37,851 nucleotides of DNA, taken from assembly GCA_016932675.1 (NCBI GenBank), contig JAFGCK010000084.1:1-37851 (forward strand). The letters are read 5' to 3'. Under the pieces are notes generated by a model that did not search any database, had not been told where the DNA came from, and saw only the letters and a program-made list of their open reading frames with translations. The DNA comes from Methanosarcinaceae archaeon (lineage in GTDB: Archaea; Halobacteriota; Methanosarcinia; Methanosarcinales; Methanosarcinaceae). The translations under genes and the position numbers were made by a program. Shown piece by piece: positions 23,091 to 32,311 of this stretch. Position 1 is the stretch's first letter. Each line of letters opens with the position of its first letter.

Positions 23091-23882
23091 CTATTGTATG
23101 CTCAGGTCTACAAGCTCATATTCCAGGTTCTCAGCCTCAAGCCGGCTCAGGATCGCAGGCACTTCCTCATCGATAGCCAGCACAAGAGAGGATAATCCAT
23201 GATATGCGGCCTCAATGACCGATTCCCTGGCACCGAACATCACATCTGGTTTCATGCCTATCTTTTTTAAAGCTACAAGGGATTCCACTCCTACCGTGGC
23301 AATGTAGCCCTTTGACTTCGCAAGGGATCGCAGGCGTTCAATGTCCACGTTCCTGGATCCTCCGCGTTCGACCCTGGGTACCCTGCAAATGGTAATGCTT
23401 GCATTTTCAAGATCGATGAGTCCCATGAGGTCTGTTACTCCCACATCCTCCCCTTTAATGGCATCGGAGATCGTCGTACCTGAAGCGTTGCTGACCTCTT
23501 CTGTTTCGACATACAGGAGTCCATCCCTCATCTTTAGATAGACCTTTACGCCCTTATCAAGATCTTCTTCGGCAATAGCAGTCCAGGTGGATACGTGGCT
23601 TATAATATCGCTCATTACGTACCGTGCATAACGTTTCATATCATTTGCATTCTCGAGTACCCATTCCACACCCTGTTTGGTAATGCGATAGCGAACCCTT
23701 CCCTCAGAGTAGACGTGGCCTTCGGCCACAAGTTCCTTGATGTACTCGGAAACTGCCTGGGGGGTAACACCTATCTTTTCAGCTATCTCTTTCTGCCTGA
23801 CATTTGGCTGGTGAGCAGCCACTTCTATGAGTATCTGAAACTTGGTTATGCCACTTTTACTATGAAGGAGTTCTATCATCAT
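23091..23882 (-). CDS. Winged-helix transcriptional regulator with C-terminal sensing domain
   Basis: A 263-residue archaeal regulator. Residues 1-75 form a MarR/ArsR-type winged helix with recognition region VRQKEIAEKIGVTPQAVSEYIKEL. The remaining 190 residues form an alpha/beta domain of unknown ligand, typical of a euryarchaeal regulator family (COG4800-like; I am not certain of the number). ATG 23882 overlaps the stop of the upstream regulator by one base (TAATG), so the two are coupled. It ends in TAG, after which the phosphoesterase frame continues without a shift. Confidence 0.82.
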   Translation of the reverse strand: MMIELLHSKSGITKFQILIEVAAHQPNVRQKEIAEKIGVTPQAVSEYIKELVAEGHVYSEGRVRYRITKQGVEWVLENANDMKRYARYVMSDIISHVSTWTAIAEEDLDKGVKVYLKMRDGLLYVETEEVSNASGTTISDAIKGEDVGVTDLMGLIDLENASITICRVPRVERGGSRNVDIERLRSLAKSKGYIATVGVESLVALKKIGMKPDVMFGARESVIEAAYHGLSSLVLAIDEEVPAILSRLEAENLEYELVDLSIQ

Positions 23883-24388
23883 TATTCCCCATCCATTAGC
23901 TTCAGCCTTTGCCCCATAACGGATAATCTATCAGAACGTCTTGCAACAGCACGTATATACAATGGACTCTTGTTCAATGCCCTTGTAAGGCTGCTCATTG
24001 AGTTATTTCCCTGCTCTACCAAATTCTCAAGTTCTTCTATGATGTCCTGCACTTCTTCATATGGCATGAAAGTCAACATAATGATATCACTCATATCCTC
24101 AAAGGAACATTGAAAATTTGTCTGAACTTTTGAATATGATGTGCGATATTCCTTCTCAGGCGTTTTTCCCGGTTCAGGCATATGCCACTGACTCTCGATA
24201 AGTCCGCTTTTCTTGAGTATATTGATACTGGACGTGACGTCAGTACCCAATACTTGTTCCAGGTCATCTTTTGTCATCCATAGATTTAGTAGTTCATCAA
24301 AAACCTTTTTATGTCTCTTTGATCCAAAAACTTGAAGCAGAGGTACGAGTTCGGAAGGGTCGTTAATGATTCTTGTTCGTTTACTCAT
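23882..24388 (-). CDS. ArsR-like helix-turn-helix regulator
   Basis: A 168-residue protein with an N-terminal winged helix (about 10-75: PLLQVFGSKRHKKVFDELL ... DLEQVLGTDVTSSINILKKSGLI). An EYRTSYSKVQTNFQCSFEDM segment and a helical C-terminus (about 110-168) follow. It resembles ArsR-type regulators common in methanogens and haloarchaea; target genes are unknown. GAGGTAATTA precedes ATG 24388. It heads an apparent three-gene unit: this regulator, the second regulator, then the phosphoesterase. Confidence 0.8.
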   Translation of the reverse strand: MSKRTRIINDPSELVPLLQVFGSKRHKKVFDELLNLWMTKDDLEQVLGTDVTSSINILKKSGLIESQWHMPEPGKTPEKEYRTSYSKVQTNFQCSFEDMSDIIMLTFMPYEEVQDIIEELENLVEQGNNSMSSLTRALNKSPLYIRAVARRSDRLSVMGQRLKLMDGE

Positions 24389-24525
24389 TTAATTACCTCA
24401 TATTGCGGACCTGTTATAACCACATATGAACCACCTTTTATGTTCATGTGGGGATGTCGCTTGCCCAGATACGTATAATTTAGTACCTCTTATATTGGCT
24501 TTTGATAAATAAATGTGTTTTGTTC

Positions 24526-25560
24526 TCACAATGTTCCAAAATGCAGATTCATCTCTCCTCCCGTCCATTCAAAACAAGGAACATTACGTTTTTCCGTGTT
24601 CTTTTTTTCATGGAGTGCGTGGACAACGATCGGGAGTGCAATGGTCGCATCCACGAATACCTGTACTTTTTTAGCTTCCTTTGCTATTTTTCCCCAGGAT
24701 ACTGCCTCATCAAAGGTACATCCTGAAAGTCCTCCCCAGTGGGGTGAATCCGCAGTGAACTGTATCGCATACTCATGTCCTGCAACGTCATGTCCCATAA
24801 TGGATGCAACGACCTCGGTTTGCTGGATGAAGTTCTTCGGCACGCCTCCCCCTACGTATATCACTCCTGTCCTGCAGGAGGCCTCGACCATCCGGGTGAT
24901 CTCGTCAACATCCTTTATCTGGTCGATACTGATATTTATACCGTTCCTTCTTGCAATGGTCAGTCCGATGCCAATGGAACTATCACACAGTGCCGGTATG
25001 AATATTGGTACATTGTTGCGGTATGCACTTGCAATTATAGAATCTGTGTTGCCTTTCTCAGAGATCTCCCTGCCAAGCAGACGTATGAACTCGCGGGAAG
25101 AATAGCTCTTACCATCGTGCTGTTTTGCGAAAGCAGCGATGAAATGGTCAGTATCCCTGAACTCACCTTCATAGGCGAAAATATCATATATTCTATCGAT
25201 CCCATGACTGAAAAGTTCGTCGTCTTTTGCAAGATGTGAGCCTACATAGTGTTTCAGGCCCAGGGCCTCATGGCAGTCGTGGAATATGTTCGCTCCAGTG
25301 CTAACAAGGCAGTCAATGAGGTGATTCTCTATCAGGTACGTGACCACATTGCGCATCCCTGCCGGTACCATTGCCCCGCTAAGTCCCATAAAGATGGTGA
25401 CACCATCATCATTCAGCATGTTCTCCCAAACAGCCACGGATTCTGCGAGTTTCCTTCCCTGAAAGCCGGTATATTGCATTGCATCCATTAATTCGCTTAT
25501 CGACCTTTCATTCACTTCTAAGGGTCTGGTGGGAGTTCTGGTAAAATTGTGTAACTGCAT
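24526..25560 (-). CDS. dys: Deoxyhypusine synthase
   Basis: A 344-residue enzyme that transfers the aminobutyl group of spermidine to a lysine of translation factor aIF5A, using NAD. VGGGVPKNFI at 237-245 and SGCTFDEAVSWGKI, carrying the catalytic lysine K291, are diagnostic. HDCHEALGLKHYVG at 94-107 is the NAD/spermidine region. Length is normal for the family. It is transcribed alone; the 342-base upstream gap contains a TATA-like element and a hairpin. Strong assignment. Confidence 0.95.
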   Translation of the reverse strand: MQLHNFTRTPTRPLEVNERSISELMDAMQYTGFQGRKLAESVAVWENMLNDDGVTIFMGLSGAMVPAGMRNVVTYLIENHLIDCLVSTGANIFHDCHEALGLKHYVGSHLAKDDELFSHGIDRIYDIFAYEGEFRDTDHFIAAFAKQHDGKSYSSREFIRLLGREISEKGNTDSIIASAYRNNVPIFIPALCDSSIGIGLTIARRNGINISIDQIKDVDEITRMVEASCRTGVIYVGGGVPKNFIQQTEVVASIMGHDVAGHEYAIQFTADSPHWGGLSGCTFDEAVSWGKIAKEAKKVQVFVDATIALPIVVHALHEKKNTEKRNVPCFEWTGGEMNLHFGTL

Positions 25561-25615
25561 CTGCTTTCCTCCAATGATGTCATATCTGTTCCATCTGGTG
25601 GTCCAACAGCATCAT

Positions 25616-25632
25616 ATCTGCCGACGGCAGAT
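25616..25632 (-). promoter_or_regulatory. Perfect hairpin in the deoxyhypusine synthase leader
   Basis: ATCTGCC-GAC-GGCAGAT is a 7-bp perfect stem 56 bases before the gene's ATG. A TATA-like TTTTTATATGTG (minus strand, 25664-25675) lies above it, so the hairpin would sit near the 5' end of the mRNA or at its start. It may be an operator or a leader structure. The rest of 25561-25902 is AT-rich and shows no gene. Confidence 0.4.
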
Positions 25633-25902
25633 CCTGTAATATGGTCTCAAATGCATCAATCGACACATATAAAAACATCATCATTAAGATCTTTGTCTCC
25701 TGCTTTTCCTTTTTTCCTTTTTGAGTGGGCTAACAGGATTTCTCTCTAATGTAACTGATAGTTCTTATATCTATCACATTTTAAGTGGGGGAGCCTAATT
25801 AGAAAATGGGTTATGGAGCCAATCAGCTAGCCTTCATTTTCTCAAAAAAATTTAACCGATAGGTTTATCCAAGTCTGTTACCAATATTGGTGCGAGAAAA
25901 AC

Positions 25903-26520
25903 ATGCCTGAAAATCTTTATTCCAGCATCAATGAGATCCTGGTGGGTAAACAGCTTTCAATAAGTGCAATAACCCGTGAGCTGAAAGGGATCGGTGTCAA
26001 TGAGCACCGCCTTATTATGACCGGCTATCTGCGTGCTCTCCGGGATATGAAAAAACTTGAGGAGATTGATATCCCCCCATCCAAAGTGTACAGGATCATC
26101 GATGCAAAAGTGGATGATACACAGGCCGATCTCTATTCATTGATTGCCAGGGAAACAAGACATTTTGATTACAATACTGCCTTACCTCTTGCTGTCTATG
26201 TTGTTACTAAAATACTTGACAGGCCGGTCTTCAGAGAGGAACTTCTCAGAATGGGCTTTACACCCAAGAGCATAACTGACCACCTTTCCCGCCCTGATCG
26301 CATGATCATGGAATCGCGTAATGAAAACATCAGGGAGTACAGCTCCGGAATAACCAGGATATCCATTCCGGCTGCTGATCCTGCATATGAGGCAGAACCG
26401 GAATCCAATGAACTTCTCGGTGATGCCAGCTGTTTACTGATAAAGATGCTCAGGTTCTCCCTGGACATGAGTGGTCTTACCCCACGGACAAAAAGAACAA
26501 CCATTGCTGATTTCGGATAG
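25903..26520 (+). CDS. Unknown protein with winged-helix-like domains
   Basis: A 205-residue soluble protein I cannot name. Residues 1-65 look like a helix-turn-helix (LSISAITRELKGIGVNEHRLIMTGYLRAL), and DRPVFREELLRMGFTPKSITDHL (about 106-130) suggests a second one. The C-terminus is basic (TPRTKRTT). A DNA-binding or regulatory role is plausible. ATG 25903 has only a weak ribosome binding site. It is followed 30 bases later by the amidohydrolase gene on the same strand, so they may share a transcript. Confidence 0.78.
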   Translation: MPENLYSSINEILVGKQLSISAITRELKGIGVNEHRLIMTGYLRALRDMKKLEEIDIPPSKVYRIIDAKVDDTQADLYSLIARETRHFDYNTALPLAVYVVTKILDRPVFREELLRMGFTPKSITDHLSRPDRMIMESRNENIREYSSGITRISIPAADPAYEAEPESNELLGDASCLLIKMLRFSLDMSGLTPRTKRTTIADFG

Positions 26521-26550
26521 AAACCGATCTAAAGCCAGAATGACGATAGC

Positions 26551-27342
26551 ATGAGCGTAATGCGAGTTGCCTGCATACAGACCGATATCTGCCTGTGTCA
26601 TAAAGAGAAGAACATCGAAAAGGCCCTTTCAATGGTCAGCCAGGCGGCTTCAGAAGGTGCCAGTATCATAGTATTGCCTGAAGTATTTTCCACTGGTTTT
26701 TGCTATGAACACATGTCTGATTCATCTGAGGGAGCAAACGGGCCAACCCTGGAATTGTTTTCTGGGCTGACAAGGGAAATGGACTGTGTCCTGATCTCCT
26801 CGATCATTGAGAAGGAAGCATCGGATGAGGGAGACAAATACTACAATCTTGGTTTTTGCATGGAGAATGGGGTGATCAGAGGCACCTATCGAAAAACACA
26901 TCCTTTCAAAAGGGAAAAGCAGTATTTTACCCCCGGAAATGTGCTTGCACCAATAAGGCTTCAAAGCAGGGATCTGACAATAGGCCTTCAGATATGCTAT
27001 GAACTGAGGTTTCCGGAGGTCGCAAGGAAACTCTCCCTGATGGGTGCTGATATTCTGGTTACAGTTGCCGAATTCCCCAAACCGAAGAAGCAACTGTGGC
27101 AGACCCTTGTCAGGGCAAGGGCCATGGAGAACCAGATCCCGCATATTGCCTGTAACCGGACTGGCAGTGACCCAGGATCATCCTTTTTTGGAAATTCAAT
27201 GATAGTGGATGCCTCGGGTGATGTAAAAAAGGAAGCAGGCGAAGAGGAATCTGTTCTGATCTGGGACATGGATACATCAGAGACATCTGCTGTCAGGGAA
27301 AACATTAGTGTTTTTTTAGACAGAAGGCCCGATATTTACTGA
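26551..27342 (+). CDS. Carbon-nitrogen hydrolase, nitrilase superfamily (omega-amidase-like)
   Basis: A 263-residue nitrilase-fold amidase. The catalytic triad is visible: E44 (LPEVFSTGF), K115 (YRKTHPF) and C149 (LQICYELRFPE). The CYELRFPE signature and size resemble omega-amidases, which hydrolyse alpha-ketoglutaramate or similar amides to free ammonia, but other amides are possible. ATG 26551 is taken; ATG 26560 three codons later is equally possible since neither has a good ribosome binding site. It converges on the histidine kinase gene, 13 bases away. Confidence 0.88.
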   Translation: MSVMRVACIQTDICLCHKEKNIEKALSMVSQAASEGASIIVLPEVFSTGFCYEHMSDSSEGANGPTLELFSGLTREMDCVLISSIIEKEASDEGDKYYNLGFCMENGVIRGTYRKTHPFKREKQYFTPGNVLAPIRLQSRDLTIGLQICYELRFPEVARKLSLMGADILVTVAEFPKPKKQLWQTLVRARAMENQIPHIACNRTGSDPGSSFFGNSMIVDASGDVKKEAGEEESVLIWDMDTSETSAVRENISVFLDRRPDIY

Positions 27343-27355
27343 ATTACATCAGGTT

Positions 27356-28696
27356 TTAACGATCAAGCGTCACCCAGAAAACGCTCCCCTTTCCGGAAGG
27401 ATTGTCCTCGACACCAACATTACCTTCATGAAGTTCCACAATACGCTTTACAATAGCCAGTCCAAGTCCTGTCCCTTTTATGTTCACTTTTCCTGCACGT
27501 TCGAAACGGTCGAATATGAGAGGCTTATCATGGTCTGGGATACCTTCTCCTTCATCAGTGATTGATACTTTCCAGCCCCCATTATCCTTTTCTGTCACCT
27601 TTACGTTGATAGTGGTAGCTTCTGCCGAGTACTTTATACTGTTGGAGATCAGGTTGGAGAAAACCTCTTCTATTATTCTGTTGGCCTTTGCAGGATAATT
27701 CCCTTTATTATCATATTCGATCTTCATCTGCTTCTCATCAGCCTCTGGCTTAAGGTTCTGTATAACTTCTTCAAGTATAGTCCCTATATCCATTTCCTCA
27801 AAATCCAGCTCTTCAACGCTTTCCAGCTTGGCAAGGTTAGCGGCATTCTCTATCATTTCTATCAGCTTGAGGTTGTTCCGCTCGATAGCCTTCAGGGCGG
27901 TTATCTTCTGTTCATCATCTTCATTTTCAAGAAGGTATTCAACATAACCTTTTATTACAGTTGCAGGGTTTATCAGGTCATGCCTGAGGATGTCGGTAAA
28001 GAGATCCTTTAGTTCGTTGGAATGCTTGAGCTGGGTAAAGTACTGCTTTAGTTTCTTCTCTACCGCCAGTCTTTCCATGACCTCTGTTTCAAGCTCACGG
28101 TTTTTGGAATTCAGTTCCGATGTTTTCGTCTCTATCCGGTCCTTAAGAATAAAGCTCAGGATTATGAATATCAGAAGCATGCCTCCGCCTATTCCCACAC
28201 TGAGCTTGAGCCAGGCAGGGCTCTCCCAGGTGTTAAGGCTTGCAGATTGTCCATTCTGCGGGAAGTAATTGACATACTGTGGATCTGTACAGGCAACACC
28301 CCGTGCAGTGGTAATGCTTTCACTTGTGAGAATGTACCTTTCATCGATCTCCTGCGGATCAGGAACACTCGCCAGTATTTTGATGTCACGGTTTTCCAGT
28401 CCTTCAAGTTTCGCTTCCCCTGGTCCATGGATTTGATCTGTTTTCCACCTCCCCTTCTCTGCAATTGCTCCGATCATATCTGCATAGGGTCCTGTCATCT
28501 CTTTGTCCTGCCCTATCATTATAAGGGGTTCACCCTGGAAAATGCCTGCCTGTGCAATATTGCCGGAGCTCTCTGAATAAGCGGTGGGTATCAGAAGTAA
28601 TAGAAGAGATGCTAATGTAAGGTATCTGAGTATTTCAGTAAACCGGAATTTTTTGATCTTCAGGCCTGTACTTCCTTTTTTGCAGCGACCATACAT
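27356..28696 (-). CDS. Membrane sensor histidine kinase with shortened periplasmic domain
   Basis: A protein of up to 446 residues. A signal/anchor helix (about 26-42) precedes an external domain (45-160) that looks like part of a family-3 solute-binding fold (IFQGEPLIMIGQDKEMTGPYADMIG). A second helix (about 165-185), a coiled coil, a HisKA region with RHDLINP (phosphoacceptor His) and a HATPase domain (NSIKYS, DEGEGIPD, GTGLGLAI) follow. No response regulator is adjacent. A TATAA element (28696-28703) overlaps the ATG at 28696, so translation may really begin further in, for example at CTG 28663, which follows AAGGAAG. The ATG is kept as the only canonical start. Confidence 0.88.
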   Translation of the reverse strand: MYGRCKKGSTGLKIKKFRFTEILRYLTLASLLLLLIPTAYSESSGNIAQAGIFQGEPLIMIGQDKEMTGPYADMIGAIAEKGRWKTDQIHGPGEAKLEGLENRDIKILASVPDPQEIDERYILTSESITTARGVACTDPQYVNYFPQNGQSASLNTWESPAWLKLSVGIGGGMLLIFIILSFILKDRIETKTSELNSKNRELETEVMERLAVEKKLKQYFTQLKHSNELKDLFTDILRHDLINPATVIKGYVEYLLENEDDEQKITALKAIERNNLKLIEMIENAANLAKLESVEELDFEEMDIGTILEEVIQNLKPEADEKQMKIEYDNKGNYPAKANRIIEEVFSNLISNSIKYSAEATTINVKVTEKDNGGWKVSITDEGEGIPDHDKPLIFDRFERAGKVNIKGTGLGLAIVKRIVELHEGNVGVEDNPSGKGSVFWVTLDR

Positions 28697-28864
28697 TATA
28701 TAAAGTACACACGCTTTAAATATATATTTATTTACTTATCTAAAATTCTATTTATTTTAAACTGATCCCCCATGGCACTTCCCGGGCCCTGGATGATCCT
28801 CAGTATCTCCCAGAGCTAAAACGAGAACATGTGGCAAAGTCTCTGTGACAATGCCGCAGAAAGA

Positions 28865-31753
28865 TCATTCAAGGTATATTGCAGGCCTCAGTGGTGCTGC
28901 AAACCTTGACTTGTTCTCAGGGTCATATTCGGGGGAATCTGCAGTGTATACATCGATCTGGCAGCCGATCTCATTCGCGAGACATTCGCCATTCTCCCGG
29001 AGTATGCTCTGCTCGTCAAGGTCAAAGCCAAGCAGCATTTCGAACCTTCCGGTTTTCATGCTTTTTATGTCCGGTACGAGTTTCTGCACGTATTTTGGTA
29101 TCTCTTTTCCATAATGGCGGTTCTCCGGTTCGGCCATGAGCTCCTTAATAAGCTTTCCGGGATCGAGGTCCTCCTCATGAAGCATCTTCAGGGCAAGCTT
29201 GAATGCCCTCGTCTTCCATGCAGGGGATGTGTAGAGCACAGCCTTCTTCGGCCTGATCTTTGTGACCTTGATGATCTCCTCTATATCTGACAGCGTATTA
29301 CAGATAAGTTCCTCTGCAAGTTCTGCATCGTTGTCCACGTACTCCGGGCAGAAGATCGGATATGGTGCCATGGACACAAAGTCATTTTCCCCATGTCCCA
29401 TTGCAGACCATATCTCCTCGCATATATGTGGTGTGAAAGGCGCCATCAGGCGCACCCATGAATCAAGCACGTCATAGAGGACTGCGCTACCGCCGCGCCT
29501 CTGATACCATTTAACATCATTGTAAAGCAGGAAGAAGGCATTCTGCAATGCACCCCTGGTCCTTATGGATGTCATGTCATTGTTTGTCTCCCTGACGATC
29601 TGCTGCAGCCTGCTGAGCATCCAGCGGTCTATCAGATGCAATTCCCCTTCTATGCCGGAGCTTGCTCCTGAGCTGATGATTTCCATGGCCAGTTTGTAGA
29701 ACCTTTCCATCTGTTTTCTGGCACTCTCAACTCCTGCATTCCTCCAGTCAGCATCCTGGGTCTGTTCTGCACTGGATAGTATGTACATCCGTGAGACATC
29801 AGCACCATAGGTACCGACCGCTTCTTTCATGGTCAGGATCGGGCCCTTGGATTTGCTCATCTTCTCTCCCTCAAGTGACACGAAGCCATTCACTGCCATC
29901 GCACGTGGCCATTTGTCCTCATCAAAGATCGCTACATGATGGAAGAGGAAGAAGAGCAGGTGGTTTGACACAAGGTCCTTTCCGGAAGACCTGAGGTCAA
30001 CAGGATACCAGTAATCGAAATCAGCCTTCATATCTGCGATAAGTTTCTCATCGAGACCGGTATCTGCTGCAGTTTCCTGTACCCTCCCTTTTCCAAGCAG
30101 TACATAGTCAAAGAGGGATGGTTTCAGTTGCTCCGGCAGGACTCCCTGTGAGAAGAACTTGTTGGTTATGTAGTAGGACATGTAGATGGTGGAATCCCCA
30201 AGGGACTCTATAAGCCATTCCGTATCAAAGGGCAATCTTGTACCCAGTCCCTTTTTCCTGGCACATGCCTTGTCCTTCAGCCAGTCCACCTTGTTTTTGA
30301 ACTCCACCCGGATCTCTTCAGGTATGATCTCCATGTTCTCTATACACCTGTAGACAATGTCCTTCCATTCGGGACTGGAATAGTTCAGAAACCACTGGCC
30401 CTTTACCATGTTCACAACACAGGGTGTTCCGCAACGGCAGACCACAGGCTCGCTGAACTCGTAGAATATCTCCCCTATTCCTCTCGACAGAAGGTCACGG
30501 GTCAGGACGTCCTTTATTTTTGAAACGGCAATACCTGCATATTCCCCGGTGTTATCCTTCAACACACCACCATGGAACTCACGGCGGTACACAAGCTTTG
30601 TCGCCTCTTCAGCCCTGGGGTCTTTCTGGTCCTCTACGCCAAGCTGCCTGACAGCATCGACAGCAGGGTATTCCCCGAAATCCTTTACTTCGATAAGTGA
30701 TATGAACTCGATATCGCGTACATTTTCGGTGATACCATACTCTGAAAGGTCCTTATCATAGAGATCCTTGATAGCAAGGTAGTCATAGGGTGCGTGTGCC
30801 GGTACGCTCATAACTATGCCACTCCCGTTCCCGGCCTTCACAAAGGAAGCCGGCAGTGTGATAACCTCTTTTCCTGTCAGGGGATTCCTAACTTTTATCC
30901 CGATGATCGATCCGGAGGGCACGTTATCAACAAATTCAACCTCCCTGTCGGTATAGGTAAGCTTGTCGTATGCTTCCCTGCTGACTACCCAGAACTCTTC
31001 TTTTCCGCCCTGCTTCACCTTGATCCTTACATGTTCGATATCCGGGTTCACCCAGAGGTTGGTAACACCGAATATTGTCTCGGGGCGCAGGGTAGCACAG
31101 GGCAGTATAAGTCCGTCATGCTCAAATTTGATGAATGTGAAGTCCACGATAGTAGCATTCTCGCCGTGGAGGATGTCGTGGTCCTCAACCGGGTTATTGT
31201 CGTGAGGGCACCATTTGACAGGATGAGACCCCTTCACGATAAGTCCCTTGTCGTGCAGCAGGTTGAACTGCCATTCGATGAACTTCTTATATGTGGGGTC
31301 GGTGGTGGTGAACTTTCTGCGCCAGTCAATGGAGTAACCGATGGAGCGCATTGCAAGTTCAGCTTCCACGCTGAAATAGTCCACGATCTTTTCCGGCGTA
31401 TCCAGAAAAGGAAGGACGTCCTCCGGGATCTTGTGCAGCCTGGAATATACGTCCATTGTCTGCGGATCCCTGCTGGCGATAAGCTCTGCCAGCCCCACGA
31501 TGGGGGTCCCGGTCACGTGAAAGCCCATGGGGTAGAGCACATTGTAACCCAGCATCCTTCGGTGCCTTGCAACAACGTCACCGATCGTGAAGGTCCTGGT
31601 ATGCCCGGCGTGTAAGTTGCCGTTCAGGTAAGGGTAGGGGATGGTTATGAAGAATTTATCCCTTTCATCGGGCTCCGGTTCGAAGACCCGGCTCTCGTTC
31701 CAGCGGCTCTGCCATTTTTTCTCGATTTCCTGCGGATTATAATCCTGTTCCAT
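28865..31753 (-). CDS. leuS: Leucyl-tRNA synthetase
   Basis: A 962-residue class I synthetase of the archaeal/eukaryotic LeuRS type. The HIGH motif is HAGH at 48-51 within PYLNGNLHAGHTRTF, and KMSKS is present as GEKMSKSKG in the last third. The CP1 editing domain lies between them, with the threonine-rich CATLRPETIFG segment. The C-terminal anticodon-binding and extension domains are full length. I chose ATG 31753 because AAGGTG lies upstream on the minus strand and the product MEQDYNPQEIEKKWQ is the family start; a GTG at 31762 adds three residues. It diverges from cgi121. Confidence 0.97.
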   Translation of the reverse strand: MEQDYNPQEIEKKWQSRWNESRVFEPEPDERDKFFITIPYPYLNGNLHAGHTRTFTIGDVVARHRRMLGYNVLYPMGFHVTGTPIVGLAELIASRDPQTMDVYSRLHKIPEDVLPFLDTPEKIVDYFSVEAELAMRSIGYSIDWRRKFTTTDPTYKKFIEWQFNLLHDKGLIVKGSHPVKWCPHDNNPVEDHDILHGENATIVDFTFIKFEHDGLILPCATLRPETIFGVTNLWVNPDIEHVRIKVKQGGKEEFWVVSREAYDKLTYTDREVEFVDNVPSGSIIGIKVRNPLTGKEVITLPASFVKAGNGSGIVMSVPAHAPYDYLAIKDLYDKDLSEYGITENVRDIEFISLIEVKDFGEYPAVDAVRQLGVEDQKDPRAEEATKLVYRREFHGGVLKDNTGEYAGIAVSKIKDVLTRDLLSRGIGEIFYEFSEPVVCRCGTPCVVNMVKGQWFLNYSSPEWKDIVYRCIENMEIIPEEIRVEFKNKVDWLKDKACARKKGLGTRLPFDTEWLIESLGDSTIYMSYYITNKFFSQGVLPEQLKPSLFDYVLLGKGRVQETAADTGLDEKLIADMKADFDYWYPVDLRSSGKDLVSNHLLFFLFHHVAIFDEDKWPRAMAVNGFVSLEGEKMSKSKGPILTMKEAVGTYGADVSRMYILSSAEQTQDADWRNAGVESARKQMERFYKLAMEIISSGASSGIEGELHLIDRWMLSRLQQIVRETNNDMTSIRTRGALQNAFFLLYNDVKWYQRRGGSAVLYDVLDSWVRLMAPFTPHICEEIWSAMGHGENDFVSMAPYPIFCPEYVDNDAELAEELICNTLSDIEEIIKVTKIRPKKAVLYTSPAWKTRAFKLALKMLHEEDLDPGKLIKELMAEPENRHYGKEIPKYVQKLVPDIKSMKTGRFEMLLGFDLDEQSILRENGECLANEIGCQIDVYTADSPEYDPENKSRFAAPLRPAIYLE

Positions 31754-32311
31754 TGTTCGCACCTTATCACGCCGGTCCTATATCCATGATGAAATTGTAA
31801 TCTAGTTAGTAGAATGTAAATATTAACTTTATGTATTGAGCCTGTAAAGACAGGCTTTCGGATATTATGTTCCTGTGCTTCAAACAGTGTCAAGCTAAAT
31901 AAAACAAACGGAAATGAGTACAGTTCCTGTTTCGTTTCCGCTTTAAACTTACGAATAAAGGTGCTCAGGGGGGTAGAGGAAGCCTGCGGGCTTTGGCCGT
32001 GGGGGGCAGTCGCAGAAGAATCAAAAATATGTTTTAGCAGTTCACTCCTTTTTCTCATTTACATATTCGACACAGGATGGATACATTGAAGCTTTTTCAT
32101 AACAAATTTAACAGGGGTTGATCACCTCATCCAAAAAACGCAATTCCGGCAGAAATAGTGATCTTCCGCTTGCATATCGCATGTCGTGTTCATGTGATCT
32201 GAGCTCCCGTCATTATCCTGCTTCCCGGCAAAATATGATTTGTGCATATATATGCAGGATCTTTTCAGAGGCACCGATATGCTTATCGGGGGATAGCTCC
32301 AATTCCAGCAC
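31754..32311. other. 558-base intergenic region, no gene recognised
   Basis: Between divergent leuS and cgi121. AT-rich flanks enclose a GC-rich patch at 31967-32015 with two G6 tracts (31968-31973 and 32002-32007). A hairpin AGCCTG-TAAAGA-CAGGCT lies at 31839-31856. The one longer reading frame here (minus strand, to 32058) has unnatural composition and runs into leuS in another frame, so I do not call it. A small RNA is possible but unproven. Confidence 0.35.

Noticed and set aside
30794-31615. 273-codon open frame on the plus strand
   Set aside because: Entirely antisense to leuS, whose reading frame is certain.
31670-31700. GGTTCGAA-type sequence resembling a tRNA T-loop
   Set aside because: It is inside the leuS coding sequence and no acceptor or anticodon stem can be drawn around it.
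31645-32058. 137-codon frame on the minus strand upstream of leuS
   Set aside because: Overlaps the leuS start in another frame, no ribosome binding site, and low-complexity basic composition.
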